From: a virus
Length of the DNA: 25,663 nucleotides
Reading direction: 5' to 3' (one strand)
IMG/VR virus record: IMGVR_UViG_3300009506_000175
Span: 1-25,663 of that record
The notes beneath the pieces were generated by a model. It was not told the DNA's origin. It made no database searches and worked only from the letters and a program-made list of their open reading frames with translations. The stretch's first letter is position 1. Each line of letters starts with the position of its first letter. Below, in pieces: positions 16,178 to 24,281 of the stretch. Made by a program: the position numbers and the translations under genes.

Positions 16178-16209
16178 CAAATATAATTAATTCAAATTCT
16201 AATACCAAA
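16178..16209 (-). promoter_or_regulatory. Bacteroidota-type promoter for the scaffold/capsid operon
   Basis: Minus-strand TTTG (16206-16209), 20 nt, then TATATTTG (16178-16185). Only 10 nt separate the -7 box from the ATG of the scaffold gene at 16167, so the mRNA should have a leader of only a few nucleotides. Confidence 0.85.
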
Positions 16210-16242
16210 TTTTAGACAATATATTTTTTCCTATTATAAACA

Positions 16243-17184
16243 TTATCGTGCCAATGACACTCCTAAATGTATTTTTTGTTCTTTTCCAAAGACAGATTTT
16301 CTACCTCTAGTATAAGCACCACATTCACATTTAACGATAGGAAATTGACTAGTTTGAGTATAATAAAACTTATCTGGTACTTCTTTAACATGAACACTAC
16401 CACATGCGGAACATACTGGTTCATCTGCTTCTAAGAACATAGCCAGATTAGGATGTGATTTAATCCAAGGTCTTAGTTTTAAATATACCTCTTCTAGTAA
16501 TATTACATCTTGATCATTATACTCACTCATATAAGCTAATGCTTTCTCATCACCAGCTTTACAAGCTTTCCATAAATCAAAGTCTGTATCTTTCTTACTA
16601 CCTAATTTAAAGAATTCTCCTAAACCATTCAAACTATTATGGGTAAATCCAAATTGTTTAGCAGCAATCTTCTTAGTATCTATCTGTTGATAGGGAGACG
16701 TAGGTGGTAAATCATTTATAATAAACCTTGTATTAACATTAGGTACATCAAATTTATCACCATTATGTGCAATTACAATATCAGCATCATCCAATAATTT
16801 CCATAAAGAAGTAACAATACGTTTGTCATTCTCTGAACGAGCTTCTTTACCTGTTAATCTATCTGATAATACTTTTGTATCATATAACCACTTAGCAGAC
16901 CATGATAACATAAACCATTCTGAGATTACTCTATCTGCATAGATATTAGCTCTCCATACTTCTTTTTGAAATACATAAGCCTCTAGAGGGCTAGTTTCAA
17001 TATCAAAGACAAGTACTTTTGGAAATTTCTGTTTATACTTCTTGTTTAACTCTTTACGAGCTATAGATCGTGCTTTTGTTATATCTTCTTCATCACAATG
17101 CCAATTCTTGGCCAATTTACCCTTCCCCATTCTCATTCTTGTTGGATTCTCCAAGAATTTCTGTACTACTTTTTCTAAGTTCAT
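16243..17184 (-). CDS. DnaQ-like 3'-5' exonuclease with HTH-like N-terminus and C-terminal zinc ribbon
   Basis: This 313-aa protein carries the three Exo motifs of the RNase H-like exonuclease fold. ExoI is VFDIET with D61 and E63. ExoII is IAHNGDKFD with N141 and D146. ExoIII is YNDQD with Y222 and D226. All carboxylates of a DEDDy-type nuclease are present, so it should cleave DNA or RNA from the 3' end with two metal ions. Residues about 5-45 look like a helix-turn-helix module (KLAKNWHCDEEDI). C258, C261, C286 and C288 form a CxxC...CxC zinc-binding site. It is a stand-alone exonuclease with no polymerase domain. Lying between portal and scaffold genes, it is probably expressed with the head genes. 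Confidence 0.88.
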   Translation of the reverse strand: MNLEKVVQKFLENPTRMRMGKGKLAKNWHCDEEDITKARSIARKELNKKYKQKFPKVLVFDIETSPLEAYVFQKEVWRANIYADRVISEWFMLSWSAKWLYDTKVLSDRLTGKEARSENDKRIVTSLWKLLDDADIVIAHNGDKFDVPNVNTRFIINDLPPTSPYQQIDTKKIAAKQFGFTHNSLNGLGEFFKLGSKKDTDFDLWKACKAGDEKALAYMSEYNDQDVILLEEVYLKLRPWIKSHPNLAMFLEADEPVCSACGSVHVKEVPDKFYYTQTSQFPIVKCECGAYTRGRKSVFGKEQKIHLGVSLAR

Positions 17185-17332
17185 TAATTACTTGTTTAAT
17201 TTCTAATTCATCTACATGTATTAAACTAGGTGAATCATCACTAAAATATAAGATAATATGATCATTATTTACTTCAACGAGTTTCACCAGAGATAGGTTA
17301 TAGAACTTATCTCGTATGTAAAGCCACTGCAA
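17117..17332 (-). CDS. Possible small protein with non-ATG start, 71 aa
   Basis: The frame begins with TTG directly after the portal stop codon; there is no ATG in it, and the next plausible start is a GTG at codon 16. The first 50 residues read like a real folded protein (VEVNNDHIILYFSDDSP, ELEIKQVINELRKS), while the last 20 are polar. It overlaps the exonuclease start by 68 nt, which is long for this genome. It fills the 148-nt space between portal and exonuclease that would otherwise be empty. I consider a real gene about as likely as not. Confidence 0.5.
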   Translation of the reverse strand: MQWLYIRDKFYNLSLVKLVEVNNDHIILYFSDDSPSLIHVDELEIKQVINELRKSSTEILGESNKNENGEG

Positions 17333-19699
17333 TTATACTTTTGATTTTGATCGTCTAGAAATTCCTTCAGCTGCTCTATTATGTCTTTCACGTTCTCTTA
17401 AATCACGTTCTTTTAGAGTAGCGTCAGAATTCTGTTTTGTTTCTTGTAAATTTAACTTACGATTATCTAAATCTAACTTCATAAAGTCTGCTGTATGATC
17501 TTCAGGTAATTCTTCTTTTTCATCATTATCCTTCATACCAGCAATTTGTAACTTAGTTTGATTGTCAGTGTCTATTCTATAGTATTCTAAATCTCTATCA
17601 GCTTGCTTATCTTGCAATTGAGCCTGTTGCATACGTTCATTAGCTTCAGATGTTTCTTTATTCATCTGTTCTTCTCGTTGTAATTTCTCCTGCTCTGCAG
17701 TTTCAATCTTACGAGCCATATCTGTAATACTATCTGAGCGTAATATAGTAATAGGTAATGTAAGTGAAGCCCCATTCTGTACAGCAGCTTGAGCTAACTG
17801 TTTCAGAGATTGTCTGATTTCAAGATCATCACTACTATTAGTAATAAACAGATCATACTCAGTTGAAGCAAAATCCTCACCATTAAAGTCAATCATTTGC
17901 CTAGACATATCATCGAGTATGAATCCTAACTTTTTAGATTTAGAATTTTTCCAGATTTGCTTGGCAGTATCCAATAAAGCCAATAATACACGTTTCTTGG
18001 TTTCATCATGTACGAAGAACCATTTCTCAGTAGTATGAGAAGATTGTGTTACTGCTCTTTCTACACCACCTACAGTTTCTCTGTTATCTACTTGCCCTTC
18101 ACGCTGAGCTGTAACTCCAGCGATCTGTCCCATTTGAGTTTCTATATACTGTAACATTAGTACTAATTGCTGAATATAGTTACCAACATCAGCATCTAAT
18201 ACCTTACCAGTTGTATTCATATGACCTGATAGTACACCAGTAGCTGTACCTTTCTTACCCTCATTAAAGGGATCTACAACAGCCCAACCAAGTACCTCAG
18301 CATAATACATCCATTGTTCAACGTCCCATTCTTCTGGTTTTTTAGTTATATCTAATTCATATATAGGCCCCTTGTATTTAGCTATTGCTAACTCTAAGCG
18401 GCGCATATATACGTTATAAAGGTACTGATATGATTCCATACGACCCATTAAGGATTTACCGTAATCAGTACCAACATATCCTAAGAAGCATTTACTAGGG
18501 TTATCAAAGTGACGCATTTGTACATCACGAGGCCCAAACTTAATATACTTATCATCAGCAATTCTATGCCCTTCATAAGCCTCATTTACCCAAATCCACT
18601 TAACTGTTTCCCCTAATTCTTCATTGACTTTATACCTTTCTGATACTAAACGTTCTTCTTGGTCACCAGTCATCTCATCAAAATAAGTTAATACCCCTAG
18701 TCTCCTACGTCCTTTCCATCTTACACGAACTACACGAACATTACCCTCATAGTCATAGGGTAAGTTATAGACACTATTTGTGACTACTAAATCTTCCATA
18801 GACTGCCCATCCCCACCTATCTGTCCAGATGAGTATAGTCTAGGAAATGTGTTCTTATGCTGAAGGATTCCTGCGCTTGATGAACCTCTAAGGCTTTCAT
18901 ATCCCTTTTCGATGTCATCAATTTCAGATGGGGTGAGATAGTCATAGAATTCATCTATGACTTTACCAATGGGTTCATACCCAATTTCAACAATAATATC
19001 TGCATCTTCAATGCGATGTGAGTTACCTTTACGAATAGTATAAACATATTTAGGGTCTGTTTTAACTACAAAAGGTTCTCCACCCACATTATCAACTCTA
19101 TATATTTCAACACCTTTAACTAAAGCGTCACGAAAACCTGATGAGAACTTCTCCTTTAAATCCTGTTGCCTCCATAGGTTTTGTAAGACTCTAGTTGCGG
19201 CCAATTCATTAAGATCCTTAAATTCATATTTAAAATATTTAGAGATTTCTTGAATTCGTTGTTCTATTTGCTGTTGGTCTGGGGTCTCTTGCTGTATATG
19301 TGTTATAGCAGCTTGGATGATTTCATCTCTTAAATTCTTCGAATAGTTTGAATAAGCATCTTCATTCTTAGCCATTACACTCCAATCGAATCGTCTTTTC
19401 AATTCTTCCCCCTGTAACAAGTCTAATTTAGGTACAGATAGGGGATAATTCTTAATTGAAGCTGGAAATGAAGATTGAGTTAACTGCATAGGGTTAAATA
19501 CCTTTTCAATTTCTCCTTCATTTATAATATCGTTATCTAGATCTTCCCAGATAAACATCTTCCTATGTTGCTCAGCAGTACTATCTGCACGCAATACTGC
19601 TAACATCTCAGCAGAATCCACACATTGTTTGTACCACTCTCTATTCTTTTTACCTGTAGGAATTTTTTGCCTAGGAAAAAATAGTGGATGTTCTCTCAT
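17333..19699 (-). CDS. Portal protein (crAss-like)
   Basis: At 788 aa this is long for portals in general but typical of crAss-like phages. Near the N-terminus are REWYKQCVD (about 20-28) and YPLSVPKLDLLQGEE (about 85-99), a block I associate with these portals. The core has RVVRVRWKGRRRLG (about 322-334) and a long helix at about 505-535, followed by GVTAQREGQVDNRETVGGVE (about 538-557) and QSSHTTEKWFFVHDE, the usual portal stem and wing region. Residues about 675-788 are a charged coiled-coil tail rich in Glu, Gln and Arg. It forms the dodecameric DNA gate that binds terminase. It has its own promoter, and its gene follows the terminase gene as in most tailed phages. Confidence 0.9.
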   Translation of the reverse strand: MREHPLFFPRQKIPTGKKNREWYKQCVDSAEMLAVLRADSTAEQHRKMFIWEDLDNDIINEGEIEKVFNPMQLTQSSFPASIKNYPLSVPKLDLLQGEELKRRFDWSVMAKNEDAYSNYSKNLRDEIIQAAITHIQQETPDQQQIEQRIQEISKYFKYEFKDLNELAATRVLQNLWRQQDLKEKFSSGFRDALVKGVEIYRVDNVGGEPFVVKTDPKYVYTIRKGNSHRIEDADIIVEIGYEPIGKVIDEFYDYLTPSEIDDIEKGYESLRGSSSAGILQHKNTFPRLYSSGQIGGDGQSMEDLVVTNSVYNLPYDYEGNVRVVRVRWKGRRRLGVLTYFDEMTGDQEERLVSERYKVNEELGETVKWIWVNEAYEGHRIADDKYIKFGPRDVQMRHFDNPSKCFLGYVGTDYGKSLMGRMESYQYLYNVYMRRLELAIAKYKGPIYELDITKKPEEWDVEQWMYYAEVLGWAVVDPFNEGKKGTATGVLSGHMNTTGKVLDADVGNYIQQLVLMLQYIETQMGQIAGVTAQREGQVDNRETVGGVERAVTQSSHTTEKWFFVHDETKKRVLLALLDTAKQIWKNSKSKKLGFILDDMSRQMIDFNGEDFASTEYDLFITNSSDDLEIRQSLKQLAQAAVQNGASLTLPITILRSDSITDMARKIETAEQEKLQREEQMNKETSEANERMQQAQLQDKQADRDLEYYRIDTDNQTKLQIAGMKDNDEKEELPEDHTADFMKLDLDNRKLNLQETKQNSDATLKERDLRERERHNRAAEGISRRSKSKV

Positions 19700-19714
19700 T
19701 TACGTAAATTTTTA

Positions 19715-19746
19715 CAAATATAATATTTTTACCAAAAAAATGCAAA
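19715..19746 (-). promoter_or_regulatory. Bacteroidota-type promoter for the portal operon
   Basis: Minus-strand TTTG (19743-19746), 20 nt, then TATATTTG (19715-19722). The portal ATG is 15 nt further on. The -33 box begins directly after the terminase stop codon. Confidence 0.85.
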
Positions 19747-21945
19747 TTATAACATAGGAAATTTCACTCTATTATAAACATTATCCATTTTAGGCTTCTT
19801 ATAAGCTCTATTCCAAAATGCATCTCCTGCAGTTGTTTGTATAGATTTAGTTCTATTTGTTTTAATAATATTAGTTATTTCCTCTCTATATATCATTAAG
19901 ACAATTAAAGCAGAAATTCTGTCAGCATTTATCTCTAAACTAAATGACAACATTTCTTTGAGTAGAGCAACAGACCTAATTTTATCTAAGTTTATCTTAG
20001 AAGGATCATCATATGCTGGTTTTTCAATCCACATTTTAATCAATTCTATACCAAATACTTTAACTGATACAGTACTTACACTTACTCCTAACGCTCTATT
20101 ACCTATCCCTGTCTGCTTTATTAATCCTATATCTTTAAGGATTTTAGGTGACTCAGCTAGTAAGTGTAAAGAGTTTTTAACTTTAAAGTGACCATATAAT
20201 CCTTTCTTATTATTTTCATATAATAATCTAGCATTATAGTAGTAAATCAACTTCCTTACGTTTTCATAGTATTCTTCTGCTAAGTATGTTCTAGCAGTAT
20301 ATTCTGCAACAATTCTATCAGTCCAAGTATCTAGTATAAAAGTAGATTGGAGAGACCTAGTAATATCTTGATTACCATCATCATCTACAGGGTCAGTAGC
20401 ACCAATATATCTATTTCCATATACTATACCTGATGAATTTGTTTTAGGTTTTTCAAATATTGATACACAAGCATCCATTGTATGGCCCTTACGCAGTGGA
20501 TACTCATTAATAGGTAACTTATCAGAAGGGTTAATATCAACTAATCCTTCTTTCTCCATTACCAAATCTGCGTGGTATATAGCCTTCATGAGGATACGAT
20601 TCCTCTCTAAATTAGCTAGAGCCTCTTTTACCTTATGTACTGGGAAGAATACCCCTTCTTTTCTTAAGAAAATATCAGATGGTACTCTTGGATTATTAAT
20701 AATATAGGATAAATAAGTGTTAGTATTATTAGAAGCCTTAGCTTCTGCTAACTCTTCTTCTAACATTCTAACAGCTAAATCCATATCTGTTATATAATCA
20801 TCTCCTTTCTTAAATGCATTTCTAGTTAAATCAGCTGGTACAAAGAAACCTAATGTCCCTTTCTTCTCCCAAGTATCCTCAAATGCTACACAATTGTAAG
20901 CTTCTGGATTATAGAATATATCTTGGGCATATACAGCAGCTCCAGCAGTTGTTAAACCACCAGTTCCTAGCCCATATATAACCAATCTCTTATGTTCTGC
21001 AGCTGTTTGAGTATTAGTAATAGCACCCCATGATTCCACAAGGTTATTCATAAACCCTACTTCTTCTAGGAATACTCTATTTGGACGAGTACCATTAGCT
21101 GCCAATGGATTATCTTTAAATGATACATGCTTTAAGACAGATAGATTAGATGAAGTAATAACTTTACCTGGCATCATAGAGCCTGTATAAGGCTTAAACA
21201 ATGGTGCTGGATGTACTTCATGATCTCCATATTTATTTATAATCTCTGATCTACCTGGATAATGTTCAAATGCTAACCTTACTTTAGTTAATAAGTCAGT
21301 ACTATAACCTGCTTCAATAGCCCCTACAACCGTATCAGAGGTGTAGGGCTTCCCTGATCTAAATTTTGCTAGATATTTATCGTAGTCTCTGGCTCCATCA
21401 AATATAAAGTTATGAGCAATCATTCCTGATGCCCAATATGACTTACCGCCTCCACGACCTTCCAAGTCCATGATATTCTTTGCAGAATTAGCATAAATAG
21501 GTTTTCCTAGGTCACCTGGATGTATTCTACGTAAATATTCTCTAGCTGGTACATAAATTTTAGATTTAACTTCTTTCTCTGTAATCCAACCATACTTTAT
21601 AGCCCTTTCTTTCTCTGGGCCATACCATCTATGGCAAGTTTGCAGTTCATCACCCTCAAAACCACTGAATCCAGTGGCCTCAGCATATATATATGCTTTC
21701 TCCCATTCTAAATCTCTTAACCAAGGAAGCCCAATAGCAACAGCCTTTCCGCCTTCATCCTCAAATTTTATATTATGAAAGTTAATATAATAGTATAATT
21801 CAGGTGGCATCCATTTACCACCTATCCAATACCCTTCAATACAGCGTTTTTTCTGTTCTCTCCACCACTCTAATCTTTCATATCTTTGAGCAATTGGGTG
21901 AAAGTCTGGTACTTCTCCTATCTTAAATAAGGCATTATTTATCAT
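19747..21945 (-). CDS. terL: Terminase large subunit
   Basis: I start it at the ATG at 21945, giving 732 aa; a TTG at 21957 would add four residues. The N-terminal domain has WWREQKKRCIEGYWIGG (about 27-43) and PPELYYYINF. The ATPase has a Walker A GRGGGKS (163-169), a Walker B VFLEEVG (291-297) with the catalytic Glu, and a motif III-like VIYGLGTGG (about 332-340). The nuclease domain has an Asp in GATDPVDDD (about D518), a YNARLLYEN stretch and an Asp in NADRISAL (about D685). It packages DNA into proheads through the portal and cuts concatemers. It overlaps the 87-aa gene by 11 nt and is the last gene of the first operon. Confidence 0.93.
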   Translation of the reverse strand: MINNALFKIGEVPDFHPIAQRYERLEWWREQKKRCIEGYWIGGKWMPPELYYYINFHNIKFEDEGGKAVAIGLPWLRDLEWEKAYIYAEATGFSGFEGDELQTCHRWYGPEKERAIKYGWITEKEVKSKIYVPAREYLRRIHPGDLGKPIYANSAKNIMDLEGRGGGKSYWASGMIAHNFIFDGARDYDKYLAKFRSGKPYTSDTVVGAIEAGYSTDLLTKVRLAFEHYPGRSEIINKYGDHEVHPAPLFKPYTGSMMPGKVITSSNLSVLKHVSFKDNPLAANGTRPNRVFLEEVGFMNNLVESWGAITNTQTAAEHKRLVIYGLGTGGLTTAGAAVYAQDIFYNPEAYNCVAFEDTWEKKGTLGFFVPADLTRNAFKKGDDYITDMDLAVRMLEEELAEAKASNNTNTYLSYIINNPRVPSDIFLRKEGVFFPVHKVKEALANLERNRILMKAIYHADLVMEKEGLVDINPSDKLPINEYPLRKGHTMDACVSIFEKPKTNSSGIVYGNRYIGATDPVDDDGNQDITRSLQSTFILDTWTDRIVAEYTARTYLAEEYYENVRKLIYYYNARLLYENNKKGLYGHFKVKNSLHLLAESPKILKDIGLIKQTGIGNRALGVSVSTVSVKVFGIELIKMWIEKPAYDDPSKINLDKIRSVALLKEMLSFSLEINADRISALIVLMIYREEITNIIKTNRTKSIQTTAGDAFWNRAYKKPKMDNVYNRVKFPML

Positions 21946-22198
21946 TAAAACGTTCAATTAGTTCTACGAACTCTATAAAAGGCATAAATACCATATGTCC
22001 GTAGCCATCAGCTAGTATCAAGTTAACATTTCCACCACTATCTTCATTAAAACAAACAATTTGACTAGGGTTTACATATAGTATCCCCTCATATGAATAA
22101 TCATCTCTGTCAAATGGGACACTTAATCCCTCTAAGTCAGACATCTTATTTGCCTGTTCTTCCGTTATAAACCTAACTGGTAATTCTAAAAATTTCAT
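21935..22198 (-). CDS. Small hypothetical protein, 87 aa
   Basis: The product is a compact mixed protein with a beta segment (YEGILYVNPSQIVCFNED, VNLILADGYGHMVFM) and a C-terminal helix (IEFVELIERF). The pattern (N-P-S-Q-I-V, then a short strand and L-x-D-G) is reminiscent of small SH3-like or FlbD-like beta domains, but I recognise no family with confidence. It is coupled to the RusA-like gene by a TAATG overlap and runs 11 nt into the terminase gene. Confidence 0.75.
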   Translation of the reverse strand: MKFLELPVRFITEEQANKMSDLEGLSVPFDRDDYSYEGILYVNPSQIVCFNEDSGGNVNLILADGYGHMVFMPFIEFVELIERFNDK

Positions 22199-22632
22199 TA
22201 TGATTTATTTAGTATTCGTAAATAGACTCCTGGTTTTTCTTTATCATATGAATAGGCTTTTCCATCTATCCACAGACATTCTGGTACTATATAATCCATG
22301 TTATCATCCTCAATTATATCAAAAGCTACTAGTAGATCGAGTATAATCTGAGTAACATTATTAAAATCAAACTTGTGCTTAGTACCTCGCACAAAGTGAA
22401 ATCCCAATCTAACTGGGAAATCATACCCTTTAAACATCCATTTTAATTCTTCTACAGGAAATGTTAAAGGAAATGTCTTATATAAAGTAACTTCTTTTCT
22501 ACTACTTGAAAACGACAATATACCATGAGCCCTAAGAAACTTTACAACAGTCCTCGAATGTATCATATTTCCCCGTGAAGTCCTTTGCTTAGAGTTCTTA
22601 GAGCTAGGTATATTGTGTTCTATGAAAACCAT
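22198..22632 (-). CDS. RusA-like Holliday junction resolvase, variant active site
   Basis: This 144-aa protein has the RusA layout: an N-terminal PSSKNSKQ substrate loop (9-16), a central beta region, then F-D89-F-N91-N92 followed by IILDLLVAFDIIEDD (D99, D109, D110). In classical RusA the site is D-x-D-N-x-x-K. Here the second Asp is Asn91 and the Lys position is Gln95. I recall similar D-x-x-N-x-x-Q forms in phages of Bacteroidota, so this is probably a functional subfamily and not decay. RusA enzymes cut four-way junctions, here likely clearing branched replication DNA before packaging. It lies two genes ahead of terminase and shares TAATG junctions with both neighbours. Confidence 0.8.
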   Translation of the reverse strand: MVFIEHNIPSSKNSKQRTSRGNMIHSRTVVKFLRAHGILSFSSSRKEVTLYKTFPLTFPVEELKWMFKGYDFPVRLGFHFVRGTKHKFDFNNVTQIILDLLVAFDIIEDDNMDYIVPECLWIDGKAYSYDKEKPGVYLRILNKS

Positions 22633-22928
22633 TATACTTTTCTTTTATTATAATGATAGTTGTAAAACATTGCATTACATTGAATATGCCCCATGTGGTG
22701 TATACCACTTTCTTTATCAAATTCTTCACCATCCATGAGAGCAGCTAAATGTCTCTGCATAGATTCTAATACTTCTTTAAGATCTAATCCTATTTTCCAG
22801 TTATCTCTAGAATACTTATTAGCACCAAACTCAAGTACTCTAATCATAGGAATCATGGACTCATAATGCATTAGAGACCATCTAGGTTTACCTTCGTTCT
22901 CTCTTATAGACTTTTCACTTTGTTCCAT
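22632..22928 (-). CDS. dATP/dGTP diphosphohydrolase-like protein (MazZ/DUF5664 type)
   Basis: The 98-aa all-helical protein has the run of motifs I associate with this phage family: GKPRWSL (13-19), VLEFGANKYSRDNW (31-44; E33, K38, Y39, N43, W44), a MQRHLAAL helix (57-64), and GEEFDKESGIHHMGH (67-81) with E68, D71, E73, H77 and H81 as likely metal and phosphate ligands. Members hydrolyse dATP or dGTP to the monophosphate and are best known as MazZ in phages with 2-aminoadenine genomes. The length matches a single domain. It overlaps the deoxyribosyltransferase-like gene by 25 nt, suggesting a joint role in shaping the nucleotide pool. No purZ-like gene is in this window. Confidence 0.8.
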   Translation of the reverse strand: MEQSEKSIRENEGKPRWSLMHYESMIPMIRVLEFGANKYSRDNWKIGLDLKEVLESMQRHLAALMDGEEFDKESGIHHMGHIQCNAMFYNYHYNKRKV

Positions 22929-23278
22929 TTTACTAGATCTTTTAGTGAGTAGAAAATAGGAATACCTAATTTTGTTGCTTGCTCTAACTCAATTAGTACA
23001 CCAACTGAATCTTCCCAATCTTTTAACCCAGGAGTATTAGGTACTACCAATACTGCGTCAGATGCTCTTAACCAAGCCATACTGTACTCATAGAACTCAG
23101 GAACTGTATATTTCTTATCCCAGTTACTAAATATAAACTCTTTGTCAAACCAAGGTACAAAAGGTGCCATTCCAGCTTCAAATACCTTTCTACCATACTC
23201 CTGTCCTCTTCCAATGTTCTTCAATACGCCTAATACATTAGTATCTGAATAGGCTCCTGCTACATAAACTTTCTTCAT
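22904..23278 (-). CDS. Nucleoside 2-deoxyribosyltransferase-like protein
   Basis: This 124-aa Rossmann-like protein begins KKVYVAGAYS (nucleotide-binding strand and loop, 2-11). It continues with an EAGMAPFVPW block (34-43), a strand ASDAVLVVP (72-80) after an active-site-type helix, and DSVGVLIELEQATKLGIPIFYS (90-111) with E97 or E99 in the place of the catalytic Glu. This is the layout of the nucleoside 2-deoxyribosyltransferase / DUF4406 superfamily, whose members move a deoxyribose between bases or hydrolyse dNMPs. Phages use them in nucleotide salvage or pool remodelling. It directly precedes and overlaps the dATP/dGTP diphosphohydrolase-like gene. The substrate cannot be read from sequence. 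Confidence 0.8.
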   Translation of the reverse strand: MKKVYVAGAYSDTNVLGVLKNIGRGQEYGRKVFEAGMAPFVPWFDKEFIFSNWDKKYTVPEFYEYSMAWLRASDAVLVVPNTPGLKDWEDSVGVLIELEQATKLGIPIFYSLKDLVKWNKVKSL

Positions 23279-23356
23279 TTACTTCTTCCATTTTAATTCT
23301 TCATAATCAACTTCATAATCCATCCAAGTGATTGGTTTAGATTTCTCCAGTTTCAC
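23279..23356 (-). CDS. Possible 25-aa mini-gene with GTG start
   Basis: A GTG at 23356 opens VKLEKSKPITWMDYEVDYEELKWKK, here split as VKLEKSKPITWM and DYEVDYEELKWKK, with the stop one base before the next ATG. It fills the only 58-nt hole in this operon and overlaps the 194-aa gene by 20 nt. At this length coding cannot be told from chance. Confidence 0.25.
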   Translation of the reverse strand: MKLEKSKPITWMDYEVDYEELKWKK

Positions 23357-23921
23357 TTGGAGATAAGGGTTTGTTCCCTTTGCCTCGCTTAATTTCCTCT
23401 TCTGATAGAGCTTTTTTAATTTTCTCATACTCTGCATACATTTTAGGGGTTACTGCATATGCTTTATCTAATTGTTCTGCAGTTCCCTTAACTACAACTA
23501 ATGCCCCAGTTCTACTGTAAACATTGTCTCCATTCTCATCCACTTTGTATTGATCAAAGTAGTAATCCATACCTTTGAGGTATTTATCCCTCTTTCGCAT
23601 ATAATTGTCCCAGTTAACTAAAGATCGCTCCGCTTGAGTGAGTATAGCAGCTGAGAATAGTGATATTTCCTCCTCTACTGTAGCCCAATCAAAGTTTTTA
23701 TCTTTTATATAATTCTCTATAATTAACTCCTCCTTATTAGGTAAATGATATAAATCTGACCTAGGATGTACTAAGAAGTAGATTCCCCACATAATTTTAG
23801 AGGATTTGTTATGATTCTTAGTTTTATCCTTCTTATAGAAGTCTTCAAACATTACTATATACTCAGAATTCCATTCCCAGAAATTCTCTACACCTTTAAA
23901 TACATCAGGTACCTTAATCAT
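23337..23921 (-). CDS. Hypothetical protein, 194 aa, upstream of packaging genes
   Basis: The protein is charged and mostly helical, with many aromatics in the first half (FWEWNSEYIVMFEDFYKKD; IMWGIYFLVHPRSDLY at about 44-59; NYIKDKNFDWATVEEEI at about 70-86). A YMRKRDKYLKGMDYYFDQY helix follows, and the C-terminus is polar and basic. Its position before the terminase makes it a possible small terminase subunit or packaging factor, but it has no clear helix-turn-helix, so I give no function. It overlaps the 81-aa gene by 8 nt. Confidence 0.75.
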   Translation of the reverse strand: MIKVPDVFKGVENFWEWNSEYIVMFEDFYKKDKTKNHNKSSKIMWGIYFLVHPRSDLYHLPNKEELIIENYIKDKNFDWATVEEEISLFSAAILTQAERSLVNWDNYMRKRDKYLKGMDYYFDQYKVDENGDNVYSRTGALVVVKGTAEQLDKAYAVTPKMYAEYEKIKKALSEEEIKRGKGNKPLSPSETGEI

Positions 23922-24159
23922 TTTCTTCCTCCTTATTCTTCTTTATATGCTTAAGAATGTTCTTACTGGCATAAAAGGTGCCAAAATAGCGTAAATATAT
24001 ATTTTCAAAAGATTCTATAGTATCTATCCCTTTGGCTATGTTATCCCTTACAAATCTCCACTGAAAAGCCTCTATATCCTTTACTAATTCCTCAGGAATA
24101 CCATACTTCTCAGCAATCCTTTTATACTCCTTAACTAATCTCTTCTGGGTTATCCTCAT
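23914..24159 (-). CDS. Small basic helical protein, 81 aa
   Basis: The product is basic and helical (RLVKEYKRIAEKYGIPEELVKDIEAF), with an ENIYLRYFGTFYAS segment (about 52-65) and a Lys-rich end. I associate the IYLRYFGTFY pattern with a small conserved protein of crAss-like phages; the function is unknown. It overlaps the 49-aa gene and the 194-aa gene and is part of the same transcript. Nucleic-acid binding is possible from its charge. Confidence 0.7.
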   Translation of the reverse strand: MRITQKRLVKEYKRIAEKYGIPEELVKDIEAFQWRFVRDNIAKGIDTIESFENIYLRYFGTFYASKNILKHIKKNKEEEND

Positions 24160-24280
24160 TTAAATACTTTAAAATTGACTTACGGGTAAAAATTAACTCC
24201 TTAATGTCTCCATCCTCACCTAAGACTACTAGGTAGTATTTAGGGTTTTCAATAGGATAATCATCGCCATCTATCAACAT
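24131..24280 (-). CDS. Small hypothetical protein, 49 aa
   Basis: The ATG at 24280 lies one base after the stop of the helix-turn-helix gene, and the frame ends 29 nt inside the 81-aa gene. It fills an otherwise empty 122-nt gap. The product begins MLIDGDDYPIENPKYYLVVL and continues as a short beta and helix protein (GDIKELIFTRKSILKYL). It is a plausible small folded protein of unknown function. Confidence 0.65.
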   Translation of the reverse strand: MLIDGDDYPIENPKYYLVVLGEDGDIKELIFTRKSILKYLNEDNPEEIS

Positions 24281-24281
24281 A

